This document shows, in pieces, positions 14,884 to 23,006 of a DNA stretch of 31,493 nt (position 1 is the stretch's first letter; every line of letters starts with the position of its first letter). This DNA is from DATADF01 sp046263155 (GTDB lineage Bacteria; Actinomycetota; CADDZG01; WHSQ01), in NCBI GenBank assembly GCA_046263155.1, contig JBHELF010000073.1, positions 1 to 31,493 of the forward strand, written 5' to 3'. Below the pieces are notes generated by a model. It worked only from the letters and a program-made list of their open reading frames with translations, made no database searches and was not told the DNA's origin. Position numbers and translations under genes: made by a program.

Positions 14884-15981
14884 ATGCCACCCGACTACTA
14901 CGAGATTCTCGGCATCTCCCACGATGCCACCGCGGACGAGATCAAGCGTGCCTATCGCCGTCTCGCCCGTGAACTCCATCCGGACGCGACCCGCGAGGAC
15001 CCGGCGACCACAGAACGATTCAAAGAGGTATCGCGGGCGTACGAGGTGTTGTCGGACCCTCAAAAGCGTCAGCGATACGACGCGTTCGGGGACGAGCGAG
15101 TAGACGCGGGCGCCTTCGCGGACTTCGGCGGTATCTCGGACCTGTTCGCCAGCTTCTTCGGAGGCGTGGGGGGATCGACCCGAAGACGGGGACCGACCCG
15201 CGGAGCGGACATCCTGGCCGAGGTGCAGGTCACCTTGCAGGAGGCCGCTTCGGGCGTCCAGCGTGATGTCGAGCTCGAGACTCTCGTTGAGTGTTCGGAA
15301 TGCGACGGAACGGGAAGCGCGGCCGGCACTTTCCCGGTGCGCTGTTCTGATTGTGGGGGCACGGGCGAGATGCGCGAGGTGCGCCGAAGCGTCTTCGGAA
15401 ATGTGATGACGGCCACCACGTGCCCCCGCTGTGGAGGGACCGGCCAGGAGGTAGTGGATCCGTGCCGCGCCTGCGCGGGCCGCGGGCGAGTCCGGTCGGC
15501 CGAGACCTTGAACGTGCGCGTCCCGCCGGGCATCGAGGACGGCGCTCAGCTGCGCGTTAGCGGACGAGGAGAGGCGGGGGTCCGCGGCGGTCGTGCCGGA
15601 GACCTGTACGTAGTGGTCCGCGTTCAGCCACACGAGCTCTTTCGCCGCGCGGGTCCCGATCTCGGTTGTGAGGTGCCGGTCCCGATGACCGTCGCGGCTC
15701 TAGGCGGACATGTCGAGGTTCCCACCTTGGATGGGGAGGAGCCCTTGGAGATACCCGCGGGTACTCAGTCGGGTGAGGTGCTTCGCCTGAAGGGTCGGGG
15801 CATGCCGCGCCTCGACGGGCGTCAGCGCGGCGACTTAGTTGTGCTGCTCAAGGTCGAGACGCCTGGCAAACTCGATGAAGAGCAGGCCGAATTGTTGCAA
15901 AGATTGGCCGAGATGCGCGGGGAAAAGGTCTCTCCTCGCGGGGACGGATTCCTCGATCGAATCAAGCAGGTCTTTAGTTGA
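14884..15981 (+). CDS. dnaJ: molecular chaperone DnaJ (DnaJ2-type)
   Basis: This 365-aa type I J-protein stimulates DnaK ATPase and delivers unfolded substrates. The J-domain covers residues 1-70, with YYEILGISHDATADEIKRAY and the essential HPD in LHPDATRED. A short Gly/Phe linker (FADFGGISDLFASFFGG) follows. Four zinc-binding repeats come next, CSECDGTG, CSDCGGTG, CPRCGGTG and CRACAGRG, so both zinc centres are complete. The C-terminal substrate-binding domains end with KVETPGKLDEEQAELL. It sits 7 nt after hrcA under the CIRCE promoter. Its TGA overlaps the TTG start of rsmE. Its position matches dnaJ2 of mycobacteria rather than the dnaK-linked dnaJ1. Confidence 0.97.
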   Translation: MPPDYYEILGISHDATADEIKRAYRRLARELHPDATREDPATTERFKEVSRAYEVLSDPQKRQRYDAFGDERVDAGAFADFGGISDLFASFFGGVGGSTRRRGPTRGADILAEVQVTLQEAASGVQRDVELETLVECSECDGTGSAAGTFPVRCSDCGGTGEMREVRRSVFGNVMTATTCPRCGGTGQEVVDPCRACAGRGRVRSAETLNVRVPPGIEDGAQLRVSGRGEAGVRGGRAGDLYVVVRVQPHELFRRAGPDLGCEVPVPMTVAALGGHVEVPTLDGEEPLEIPAGTQSGEVLRLKGRGMPRLDGRQRGDLVVLLKVETPGKLDEEQAELLQRLAEMRGEKVSPRGDGFLDRIKQVFS

Positions 15982-16709
15982 TCGTCAGATCGCCATGGTT
16001 CTGGGCTCCCCCGGAGGCATGGGGCGAATCCGTCGTGACCCTTCCTCCCGACGAGACGCGTCATGCAGTTCTCGTGCTGCGGTTGACGAGGGGCGACGAA
16101 GCGACCGTCACGGACGGCAGAGGGCGGATCGCCCGCTGCACGCTAAGCAAGCTGAGTGGCGAGGTGGTCGAGGCTCGGCTCGAAGAGGTCGAGGGGCAAG
16201 CGAGGGCCGCGCCCGAGCTTGCCGTATACCAAGCCGCCGCGAAGAAAAACCGCAACGACGAGGTGGTTCAACGACTGGCTGAGCTGGGTGCCGCCGAGGT
16301 CTGGATGTTTCCGGCCCGTCGCTCGGTAGCCGTCTGGGACGAGGGCAAGGCTCAGCGGCTAACCGTTCGCTGGAACTCCATCGCGCGCGCCGCGGCAAAA
16401 CAGTCCCACAGCGCGTGGCTGACGACCGTCGGCGTGCTGACTTTTCCGGAGCTGACCGACAAGCTCTCCAAGGAGAAGCTCGGAATCGTTCTCTGGGAGG
16501 AAGCGACTACGCCGCTTCGCGAGGCGCTGCCCGCGCAGGCCGACAGGGTCGGGCTCGTCGTCGGACCCGAGGGAGGGCTGGAATCCTCGGAGGTCGAGGC
16601 GCTTCACGACGCTCGCACCGTCTCGTTGGGAAGCAAGATCCTCCGTACCGAGCTCGCTCCCGTCGTCGCGGCTTCTGCAGTCCTCTATCACTTCGGGGTG
16701 ATCGGATAG
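15978..16709 (+). CDS. rsmE: 16S rRNA (uracil(1498)-N(3))-methyltransferase RsmE
   Basis: This 243-aa SPOUT-class methyltransferase modifies U1498 near the decoding centre of 16S rRNA. Visible signatures include DETRHAVLVLRLTRGDE in the N-terminal PUA-like domain. The knot region shows VGLVVGPEGGLESSEVEAL and SLGSKILRTELAPVVAASAV, which bind S-adenosylmethionine. The TTG start forms a TTGA overlap with the dnaJ stop. That start is the only one that leaves the PUA-like domain intact. In mycobacteria the same gene follows dnaJ2, so the synteny supports the call. Confidence 0.95.
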   Translation: MIVRSPWFWAPPEAWGESVVTLPPDETRHAVLVLRLTRGDEATVTDGRGRIARCTLSKLSGEVVEARLEEVEGQARAAPELAVYQAAAKKNRNDEVVQRLAELGAAEVWMFPARRSVAVWDEGKAQRLTVRWNSIARAAAKQSHSAWLTTVGVLTFPELTDKLSKEKLGIVLWEEATTPLREALPAQADRVGLVVGPEGGLESSEVEALHDARTVSLGSKILRTELAPVVAASAVLYHFGVIG

Positions 16710-16720
16710 GTGTTGCGAGA

Positions 16721-18007
16721 ATGAGCCGACCCAAGGTCTCATTCACGACGCTTGGATGCAGGCTCAATCAGGCCGAGTCGGATTCGATGGCCGACGATCT
16801 TGCCCGGGCCGGCGTCGCGCTTGCGGGATCCGAGGAGAGCCCCGACATAGTTGTAATCAATACGTGCACCGTCACGCGCGAGGCAACGAAGGCGTCACGA
16901 ATGGCGATTCGCCGGGCCGTGCGGGCGCACGCCGACGCGAAGGTCGTTGTTATGGGCTGCTATGCGGTCTCCGACCGGGCCGAGGTAGAGGCCATTGAAG
17001 GTGTGGATTTCGTCTTCGGAAACGATGAGAAGGAACGTTTCGCCGAGGTATTAGGGGCCCAGAGCTCGCTGGCTCCGCTGTTACAGATCGGCGGGCTGCG
17101 TCGGGCTCCTTCGGCCTCGGATCGGGTCAGAGCGAATCTCAAAGTGCAGACCGGGTGTGACGAGTGGTGCACCTTTTGCATCATTCCAAAGACGCGTGGT
17201 GCTCTCCGTTCGATGAATGAGGAGGCGCTGGTCGAAGAGGCCAGAGCGCGCGTCGAAGCGGGAGCTCGGGAGCTCGTGCTGACCGGGGTTCATCTCGGCA
17301 AGTATGAGTACGACCGCGGAGGGGACGAAAGGAGCCTGGTCCGCCTGATGAGACGTCTGCTAGATATCGACGGCGTCTTGAGGCTGAGGCTCTCCTCGAT
17401 CCTGTGCCGCCACCTGACCGATGAGGTGGTCGACTTCATGCGCGACGAGCCGAGGGTCTGTCGGTATCTGCACGTTCCCTTGCAGTCGGGCGACGATCGA
17501 ATTCTCGCCGCTATGCACCGGCCCTATCGAGCCGCCGACTACATCTCCGCAATGGAGCGCGTCCAGGACGCGATTCCGGACGTGGCCTTGGCCACGGACA
17601 TCATCGTCGGCTTTCCTGGGGAGACCGAAGAGGCGTTCGCCGCTACCGAGAGGCTGGTCGAGAGGGTTCAATTTTCCAAGCTGCATGTTTTTAGATACTC
17701 AGCTAGGGAGAACACCGCCGCGGCAGCGATGGCAGATGCTGTTCATCCCGATGTGAAGCGGGATCGATCCAAGAGCTTGATCTCGCAAGGAGCCGAGATA
17801 CGGAAACGGTTCCTAGAGGGCCACCTCGGCCGGCGCCTGGAGGTGCTCGTCGAGGACGAGCGGTCCGTGGAAGAGGAATCTATTTGCTCGGGACAAACGG
17901 ACGACTACGTGCGCGTGTGGTTCTCGGCTGAAGGATTGCTGGGCCGGATGGTCGACGTTGTTGCGGAAGAGATTCGTGCCGACGGGGTAAGGGGGAGGGC
18001 CGCGTGA
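16721..18007 (+). CDS. mtaB: MtaB-type tRNA methylthiotransferase (t6A37 to ms2t6A37)
   Basis: This 428-aa radical SAM methylthiotransferase is of the MiaB/RimO/MtaB family. The N-terminal UPF0004 domain supplies three cluster cysteines in LGCRLNQAESD, NTCTVTREA and VMGCYAVSD. The radical SAM motif is CDEWCTFCIIP (Cx3Cx2C), preceded by LKVQTG. HVPLQSGDDRIL and DIIVGFPGETEEAF follow, and a TRAM-like C-terminal region ends the protein. LGCRLNQ rather than MiaB's YGCQMN points to MtaB, which adds the methylthio group to threonylcarbamoyl-adenosine 37 in tRNA. ATG 16721 is chosen because longer in-frame starts run back through rsmE. The next gene overlaps by 4 nt. Confidence 0.92.
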   Translation: MSRPKVSFTTLGCRLNQAESDSMADDLARAGVALAGSEESPDIVVINTCTVTREATKASRMAIRRAVRAHADAKVVVMGCYAVSDRAEVEAIEGVDFVFGNDEKERFAEVLGAQSSLAPLLQIGGLRRAPSASDRVRANLKVQTGCDEWCTFCIIPKTRGALRSMNEEALVEEARARVEAGARELVLTGVHLGKYEYDRGGDERSLVRLMRRLLDIDGVLRLRLSSILCRHLTDEVVDFMRDEPRVCRYLHVPLQSGDDRILAAMHRPYRAADYISAMERVQDAIPDVALATDIIVGFPGETEEAFAATERLVERVQFSKLHVFRYSARENTAAAAMADAVHPDVKRDRSKSLISQGAEIRKRFLEGHLGRRLEVLVEDERSVEEESICSGQTDDYVRVWFSAEGLLGRMVDVVAEEIRADGVRGRAA

Positions 18008-18345
18008 CGGACTGTCTTTTTTGCAAGATCGCAGCCGGAGAAGTCGATTCCGACATCGTCGTGAACCGAGGCGACATCGTGGCCTTTCGTGACATCAACC
18101 CCGCGGCGAGGACGCACGTCCTGGTCATCCCGAAACGCCACATCGCTTCCGCCGCCGATCTGACCGACTCTGACGGGAATCTGTTGGCGGAGATCTTCGC
18201 AACCATCAACGAGATTGCGACGCAGGAGGGCCTGAACGGCGGTTACCGCGTGGTGACGAATATCGGGCCGGACGCGGGCCAGAGCGTGCATCATCTGCAT
18301 TTCCATCTGATCGGGGGGCGTGCGATGGATTGGCCCCCAGGTTGA
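18004..18345 (+). CDS. HIT-family nucleotide hydrolase (HinT-like)
   Basis: This 113-aa protein matches the usual HinT size. It starts with MTDCLFCKIAAGEVDSDIV, whose CxxC is typical of HIT proteins from Actinomycetota and Firmicutes. The catalytic histidine triad lies at the C-terminus in VHHLHFHLIGGRAMDWPPG (HxHxH). HinT proteins hydrolyse nucleoside phosphoramidates such as aminoacyl-adenylates; the true substrate here is not known. The GTG start overlaps the mtaB TGA as GTGA. A HIT gene between the rRNA/tRNA methylase genes and phoH is a familiar arrangement in this chromosomal neighbourhood. Confidence 0.92.
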   Translation: MTDCLFCKIAAGEVDSDIVVNRGDIVAFRDINPAARTHVLVIPKRHIASAADLTDSDGNLLAEIFATINEIATQEGLNGGYRVVTNIGPDAGQSVHHLHFHLIGGRAMDWPPG

Positions 18346-18374
18346 AATGCAGGCGTCGAGTACAAAAGCACGGG

Positions 18375-18380
18375 TAAACT
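18375..18380 (+). promoter_or_regulatory. candidate -10 hexamer upstream of phoH
   Basis: TAAACT lies 14 nt before the phoH ATG. A transcript from here would have a leader of only about 7 nt and no Shine-Dalgarno. No -35 box at standard spacing was found, so this is tentative. Confidence 0.4.
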
Positions 18381-18394
18381 AGTCCTAACGATTC

Positions 18395-19366
18395 ATGCTC
18401 ACTAATCCCCAGATAAAAATCCTCGTTCCCGGTCATCACGACATGGTCAGACTGGTGGGCGCGCGCGACGAACTGCTCAAGATCATCGAGAACGCATTCG
18501 AAACAAAGATCCTCGTGCGCGGGAACGAGATCACGCTCACCGGCCGGCCCGAGGAGACCGAGCGGGTCGCGCATTTGTTCGAAGAGCTCCTGAGTCTCCT
18601 GGATCACGGTCACGTCCTCACGGCCGACGCCGTCGGACGATCGATAGAGATGATCAAGAGCGACGACGAGACGTCCCCTTCAGAAGTCCTGAGCGATACC
18701 GTCGTTGTTACTCACGCAGGTAAGCCCATTCGTCCCAAGACGATCGGACAGAAGCGATACGTCGATTCGATAAGAGACAACACGATCGTTTTTGGTATCG
18801 GCCCTGCGGGAAGTGGAAAGACCTACCTGGCGGTGGCCATGGCCATCCGTGCGCTGAAGGCTGGAGAGGTCTCCCGCATCGTTCTTACGCGCCCCGCTGT
18901 GGAGGCCGGCGAACGACTGGGCTTCCTCCCCGGGGATGTTGCGGCGAAGATCGATCCCTATCTGAAACCGCTGTACGACGCGCTTTACGAGATGCTGGAA
19001 CCCGACCGCTTCCAGCGTTACGCCGAGCAGGGCACCGTGGAGATCGCTCCGCTCGCCTTTATGCGTGGGCGCACGTTGAACGACGCCTTCATCATCCTGG
19101 ACGAAGCTCAGAACACGACACCCGAACAAATGAAGATGTTCTTGACACGACTGGGGTTCGGTTCGAAGGCGGTCGTGACCGGCGATATTACCCAGGTCGA
19201 TCTCCCGACCGGTGCTCGGTCTGGTCTTGTCGTCATCGAGGAGATCCTCACCGACATAACCGGGGTCGAGTTCATACATCTCGACGCGCGCGACGTCGTC
19301 AGACATAAGATCGTCCAGGAGATAGTGGAGGCGTACCGCGTCTATACCGAAGCGGCCCGGGGATAA
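18395..19366 (+). CDS. phoH: PhoH-family ATPase
   Basis: This 323-aa protein has a short N-terminal KH-like segment (FETKILVRGNEITLTG) and a P-loop ATPase domain. Walker A is GPAGSGKTYLAVAMA with K142, followed by VLTRPAVEAGERLGFLPGD, and the acidic Walker B region is NDAFIILDEAQNTTPEQMKM. RLGFGSKAVVTGDITQVDLP follows, as in all PhoH proteins. PhoH is a probable RNA-linked ATPase or helicase commonly paired with YbeY. The start is fixed by an in-frame TAA two codons upstream. ybeY follows after 5 nt, so they are probably one operon. No PHO box was recognised. Confidence 0.95.
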   Translation: MLTNPQIKILVPGHHDMVRLVGARDELLKIIENAFETKILVRGNEITLTGRPEETERVAHLFEELLSLLDHGHVLTADAVGRSIEMIKSDDETSPSEVLSDTVVVTHAGKPIRPKTIGQKRYVDSIRDNTIVFGIGPAGSGKTYLAVAMAIRALKAGEVSRIVLTRPAVEAGERLGFLPGDVAAKIDPYLKPLYDALYEMLEPDRFQRYAEQGTVEIAPLAFMRGRTLNDAFIILDEAQNTTPEQMKMFLTRLGFGSKAVVTGDITQVDLPTGARSGLVVIEEILTDITGVEFIHLDARDVVRHKIVQEIVEAYRVYTEAARG

Positions 19367-19371
19367 GCCGC

Positions 19372-19809
19372 ATGGACGTTTTCGTTGCCAACGAGCAGGG
19401 CTCGCCCATCGACGAAGTGCGAACCGTTGAGCTCGCCCGTCATACTCTGTCGGAAGAGGATGCCTCCGACGCCACCGAGCTATCTATCCTCTTCGTCACG
19501 CGCGATCACATCCGACGGCTGAACCATCGGTTTGCGGGCGATGACTACGCGACCGACGTGCTCGCGTTTCCGATGTTGGAGGATGGTGAGGACGAGACTC
19601 TGTTGGGAGATGTCGTGGTCTGTCCGGGCGTGGCCGAGGAACACGCGCAGAAGATAGGACACCCCTTGAACCGCGAGCTGGACACGTTAGTAGTCCACGG
19701 AATACTTCATTTGCTCGGATACGACCATCAAGGCAAGGAGGACAAGGCGCGTATGGAGCGAAGGCAGCGCGAGCTGCTGGATTCCTTCGAGGGCGCACCC
19801 TTGCGATGA
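19372..19809 (+). CDS. ybeY: endoribonuclease YbeY (rRNA maturation factor)
   Basis: This 145-aa metalloprotein is of normal YbeY size. Zinc is bound by H109, H113 and H119 in HGILHLLGYDH. RLNHRFAGDDYATDVLAFPM and LLGDVVVCPGVAEEHA, typical of the family, lie before it. YbeY is needed for 16S rRNA 3' end processing and 70S ribosome quality control. It follows phoH by 5 nt and its stop overlaps the next start (ATGA), giving a phoH-ybeY-CNNM-era operon, the same order as in mycobacteria. Confidence 0.96.
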   Translation: MDVFVANEQGSPIDEVRTVELARHTLSEEDASDATELSILFVTRDHIRRLNHRFAGDDYATDVLAFPMLEDGEDETLLGDVVVCPGVAEEHAQKIGHPLNRELDTLVVHGILHLLGYDHQGKEDKARMERRQRELLDSFEGAPLR

Positions 19810-21083
19810 GCGATGTCTGGCGTGTCGTCATCATCGCCCTGTTGCTTCTCCTCGGCGCGCTGGGAGCAGTCGCCGAAACGGTGATCGCCCGGATGAGCCG
19901 GGTGCGAGCCCATCACCTCGACCAGGAACGTCAGTCCAAAGCGACCGCCGCTCTGGTGAAGGTCGTCGAGAACCCGGCCCCCTATCTGAATGTCTCGCTC
20001 TTGTTAATGGTCGGGACACACGTCACCGCCACCGTGCTCGCCACCGTGCTCGTGATCAGGCGATTGGACGGGCTCGGTCAACTCGTCGCGGCGATCGGCA
20101 TGACCATTCTCGTGTTCGTCCTCGCGGAGGTGGTGCCAAAGACCTTCGCCGTTCAAAGGATCGAGAGCGCCGCCCTTCGGCTCGCTCGACCTCTCCAATT
20201 CTTTGGGACCTTGCTCCAACCGCTCGGCGCGCTACTGCTCGGTCTCGCCAACGCTCTGATGGTCTTGCTGCCGGGCAGCGGTCTGCCGAAGGGCCCCTTT
20301 GTCACCGAGGAAGAGATCCGGCACATGGTGGACGTCGCGGAGGAAGAGGAGGAGATCGAAGAGGAGGAGCGGGAGCTCATCCACTCCATATTCGAATTCG
20401 GCGACACGGTGGTCCGCGAGGTCATGGTGCCTCGCCCCGACATGGTCGTGATCGAGTCGAGCGAGAGCCTCGACGAGGCTCTACCGAAGATCCTCGATGC
20501 CGGTTTTTCCAGGATCCCCATTTACGAGGGCGATACCGACAACATCGTGGGAGTCCTCTATGCGAAGGACGTCATGGGGAGGGTCCGCCAATCCCAGGGA
20601 TCCGACAAGGTAGCGACCATCGGCCGCGCGCCCACATTCGTGCCGGAGCAGAAGAAGGTTGCCGAGCTTCTGAGGGAGATGCAGGCGCAGCGCGTTCACA
20701 TGGCGATAGTTGTCGATGAGTACGGGGGAACTGCCGGACTCGTAACCATCGAGGACCTCCTGGAGGAGATCGTCGGTGAGATCGTCGACGAGTACGACAA
20801 AGAGGAGCCTCTCGTAGAGCCGCTCGGCGACAACCGCGTCCGGGTCGATGGAAGGACTCCGATCGACGACGTAAACGAGTTGCTCGAGATCGATCTTCCA
20901 AACGAGGAATGGGACACCGTCGGGGGCCTCGTTTTCGGCTTGACCGGCAGGGTCCCCGCGCCGGGTGAAACCGTTCGTTACGACTCGGTTGAATTCGTGA
21001 CCGAACAAGTGATGGGTCGGCGCATTCAAAAGGTAGTCATTACCAAACTTCCGGCGACCGGCGAACCGGCGGTTGGGCGCTAG
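19806..21083 (+). CDS. CNNM/CorC-type transporter with CBS pair (HlyC/CorC family), paralogue 1
   Basis: This 425-aa membrane protein starts at an ATG overlapping the ybeY stop. The N-terminal DUF21/CNNM domain (about 1-170) has several hydrophobic segments, including a PKTFAV motif like the family's PK-A-L. Residues about 180-330 hold a pair of CBS domains: REVMVPRPDMVV, then FSRIPIYEGDTDNIVGVLYAKD, and HMAIVVDEYGGTAGLVTIEDLLEEIVGEI. A CorC_HlyC domain (VDGRTPIDDVNELL) forms the C-terminus. Relatives export or regulate Mg2+ or Co2+; haemolytic activity is a historical label. A very acidic run (EEEEEIEEEERE) precedes the CBS pair. The next gene, era, begins inside its last 11 nt. This is the copy at the conserved era locus. 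Confidence 0.9.
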   Translation: MSDVWRVVIIALLLLLGALGAVAETVIARMSRVRAHHLDQERQSKATAALVKVVENPAPYLNVSLLLMVGTHVTATVLATVLVIRRLDGLGQLVAAIGMTILVFVLAEVVPKTFAVQRIESAALRLARPLQFFGTLLQPLGALLLGLANALMVLLPGSGLPKGPFVTEEEIRHMVDVAEEEEEIEEEERELIHSIFEFGDTVVREVMVPRPDMVVIESSESLDEALPKILDAGFSRIPIYEGDTDNIVGVLYAKDVMGRVRQSQGSDKVATIGRAPTFVPEQKKVAELLREMQAQRVHMAIVVDEYGGTAGLVTIEDLLEEIVGEIVDEYDKEEPLVEPLGDNRVRVDGRTPIDDVNELLEIDLPNEEWDTVGGLVFGLTGRVPAPGETVRYDSVEFVTEQVMGRRIQKVVITKLPATGEPAVGR

Positions 21084-21990
21084 CGCGGCTACGCCGGTTT
21101 CTGGATCTCGATCCGGTTTCGTAGCCGTCGTAGGTCGACCGAACGTAGGCAAGTCCACGCTCGTCAACGCGCTAGTCGGCGGCAAGGTGGCCATCGTCTC
21201 GGACAAACCGCAGACGACGAGGAGCGCGATCCGGGGAATCCTCACGACCGCGGAAACGCAGGTTGTTTTCGTCGACACGCCGGGCTATCACAAGCCGCGA
21301 ACTCTCCTGGGCAAGAGATTGAACCAGGTGGTCAGGAACGCCTGGACCGACGTCGATTTGGCCCTGCTCGTCGTGGATGGACATGCAGGCGTGGGTCGGG
21401 GGGACGAGAAGGTCGCGTCCGATCTTCGAGGGATGGATCGCCCGACCTTCTGCGTTGTGAACAAGATCGATCGGCTGACAAGGCCCCAGGTGGCCGCGGC
21501 CCTAACCGCGGCGACCGGATTGGGTGACTTCGATGAGTTCGTGCCCGTCTCGGCTCTGTCGGGAGAGGGCATCGAGTTGCTCCGTGATCTTGTGTCGTCC
21601 CGCATGCCCGAGGGCCCGATGTATTACCCGCCCGATGCCGACCGAGACCAACCGCCGCCGATCTTCGTGGCCGAGCTCGTGCGCGAGAAGTTGCTGGCGC
21701 GCGCCCGCGAGGAGCTACCCCACTCGATCGCGGTTGTAACGGAGGAGTTCTCGGAGCGAGACGATGGCCTTCTGGAAATCCAGGCCTATATCTTCGTCGA
21801 ACGCGATTCGCAGAAGGGAATCGTGATCGGAAAGGGGGGCCAGACCCTCAAGGCCGCCGGCACGGAAGCGCGCGAGGAGATCGAGGTCCTCTTCGGTCGG
21901 AAGGTCTTCCTCGACCTCCGAGTGAAGGTCGAGCCGGACTGGCAGCGCCGGGCCCAGTCGCTCGACCGGCTGGGTTTCACCGTCGACTGA
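21073..21990 (+). CDS. era: GTPase Era (16S rRNA maturation)
   Basis: This 305-aa GTPase has an N-terminal GTPase domain and a C-terminal KH domain. G1 is GRPNVGKST, then KPQTTRSAIRGI (switch), DTPGYHKP (G3), NKIDRL (G4) and VSALSGEG (G5). KH residues are VIGKGGQTLKAAGTEAREEI. Era binds the 3' end of 16S rRNA and checks 30S maturation, in functional agreement with ybeY upstream. No ATG or GTG is available before the P-loop, so TTG 21073 is used, overlapping the CNNM gene by 11 nt. Confidence 0.97.
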   Translation: MGASAATPVSGSRSGFVAVVGRPNVGKSTLVNALVGGKVAIVSDKPQTTRSAIRGILTTAETQVVFVDTPGYHKPRTLLGKRLNQVVRNAWTDVDLALLVVDGHAGVGRGDEKVASDLRGMDRPTFCVVNKIDRLTRPQVAAALTAATGLGDFDEFVPVSALSGEGIELLRDLVSSRMPEGPMYYPPDADRDQPPPIFVAELVREKLLARAREELPHSIAVVTEEFSERDDGLLEIQAYIFVERDSQKGIVIGKGGQTLKAAGTEAREEIEVLFGRKVFLDLRVKVEPDWQRRAQSLDRLGFTVD

Positions 21991-22019
21991 AGCACCGGGG
22001 TAGCGGGTCAGCCCTCGCC

Positions 22020-22031
22020 TATTCTTGAGGC
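22020..22031 (+). promoter_or_regulatory. -10 hexamer, probable leaderless promoter of the cold-shock-like gene
   Basis: TATTCT at 22020-22025 is followed by 6 nt (TGAGGC) and ATG 22032. TGAGG is too close to the ATG to serve as a normal Shine-Dalgarno. The spacing is identical to that at hrcA, recO and glyS. Confidence 0.6.
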
Positions 22032-22244
22032 ATGCCGCAGGCGACCGTTAAGACGTACGACTCCCTCACCCGGTCGGGAATGCTCGTCGGCGACGACGGG
22101 CAGACGACCTACGAGGTCGATGCCACGGCCATGGACTCCTCGCCGATGTTTCGCTTCCTGCGGCCCGGCCAGCGGGTCACCTTCGAGGTCGTCGACGAGG
22201 GCGGACGCAAGCAGGTCCGCAACCTCCGCATCGGCATCGTCTAA
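22032..22244 (+). CDS. small cold-shock-domain-like protein (70 aa)
   Basis: This 70-aa protein starts PQATVKTYDSLTRSGMLVGD and ends RPGQRVTFEVVDEGGRKQVR plus a short strand. The order basic strand, aromatic/Gly turn, hydrophobic strand and RxGQRV-FEV strand matches an OB-fold cold-shock domain. The usual RNP1 motif (KGFGFI) is replaced by SGMLVG, so RNA binding is likely weaker or different. It resembles short CSD-like proteins seen near housekeeping genes in Actinomycetota (recollection, not a search). It lies between era and recO and has its own promoter. Confidence 0.7.
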   Translation: MPQATVKTYDSLTRSGMLVGDDGQTTYEVDATAMDSSPMFRFLRPGQRVTFEVVDEGGRKQVRNLRIGIV

Positions 22245-22271
22245 ACCCTGAAGAAAGACAGCGGGCCCCGC

Positions 22272-22283
22272 TAGTCTGGAAAC
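22272..22283 (+). promoter_or_regulatory. -10 hexamer of a probable leaderless recO promoter
   Basis: TAGTCT at 22272-22277 is followed by 6 nt (GGAAAC) and the recO ATG at 22284. A possible but weak -35, CTGAAG, starts at 22248 with an 18-nt spacer. Confidence 0.6.
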
Positions 22284-23006
22284 ATGCCGGGCCTCTATCG
22301 AGACGAGGCCGTTGTCCTGCGAACCATGAAGCTGGGCGAGGCCGACCGCATCGTCACCTTGTTCACGCGCGCCCACGGAAAACTCAGAGCCGTCGCCAAG
22401 GGCATCCGAAAGACAAAGAGCCGCTTCGGAGGCCGCTTGGAGCCCTTCACGCGTGCCCAACTCATGCTCTATCGGGGCAGAGACCTCGACACCGTGACCG
22501 CGGTCGACATCATCGATTCGAACAAGTCGGTGCGCGACGACTACAGTCGGCTGACGGCGGCCGCCAGCCTCGTCGAACTGGTCGAGAAGATCACGCCCGA
22601 CCGGGAGCGCGCTACCTCCACCTACGCGCTTTTGGTCGGAGGGTTGCAGGCTCTCTCGGAGGACAAGGGAACCACGGTAGTTCCCGCCTTCCTGGTGAAG
22701 CTCCTCTCGATCTGTGGCTATCACCCGCAGCTGAGCGTCTGCGCCGGCTGCGGGGAGGAGGAAGCTTTGTCGGCCTTCAGCCCTCCTCTCGGCGGCGCGC
22801 TGTGTCGGGCGTGCTGGTCGGAAGATGAATCCGCGCTACGGCTACCCGGGGACCGCATCGATCTGTTGCGGCGTTTGTTGGGCGGGGAGTTCGGTGAGCC
22901 GGGCGACGTCGACGCCGCCGTGGAGATAACCGACGCGCTGCGGCGCTACGCCGAGTACCACCTCGAGCGGCCGCTTCGGAGCCTGCAGCTTCTCGCCTTC
23001 ACCTGA
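22284..23006 (+). CDS. recO: DNA repair protein RecO
   Basis: This 240-aa protein is of normal RecO size. The N-terminal OB-fold starts LYRDEAVVLRTMKLGEADRI and contains FTRAHGKLRAVAKGIRK, the standard RecO opening. A zinc finger is present at CGYHPQLSVCAGCGEEE and LCRAC. RecO works with RecR to load RecA on SSB-coated DNA. uppS follows with a TGATG overlap, as in mycobacteria. ATG 22284 gives the normal N-terminus. Confidence 0.96.
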   Translation: MPGLYRDEAVVLRTMKLGEADRIVTLFTRAHGKLRAVAKGIRKTKSRFGGRLEPFTRAQLMLYRGRDLDTVTAVDIIDSNKSVRDDYSRLTAAASLVELVEKITPDRERATSTYALLVGGLQALSEDKGTTVVPAFLVKLLSICGYHPQLSVCAGCGEEEALSAFSPPLGGALCRACWSEDESALRLPGDRIDLLRRLLGGEFGEPGDVDAAVEITDALRRYAEYHLERPLRSLQLLAFT

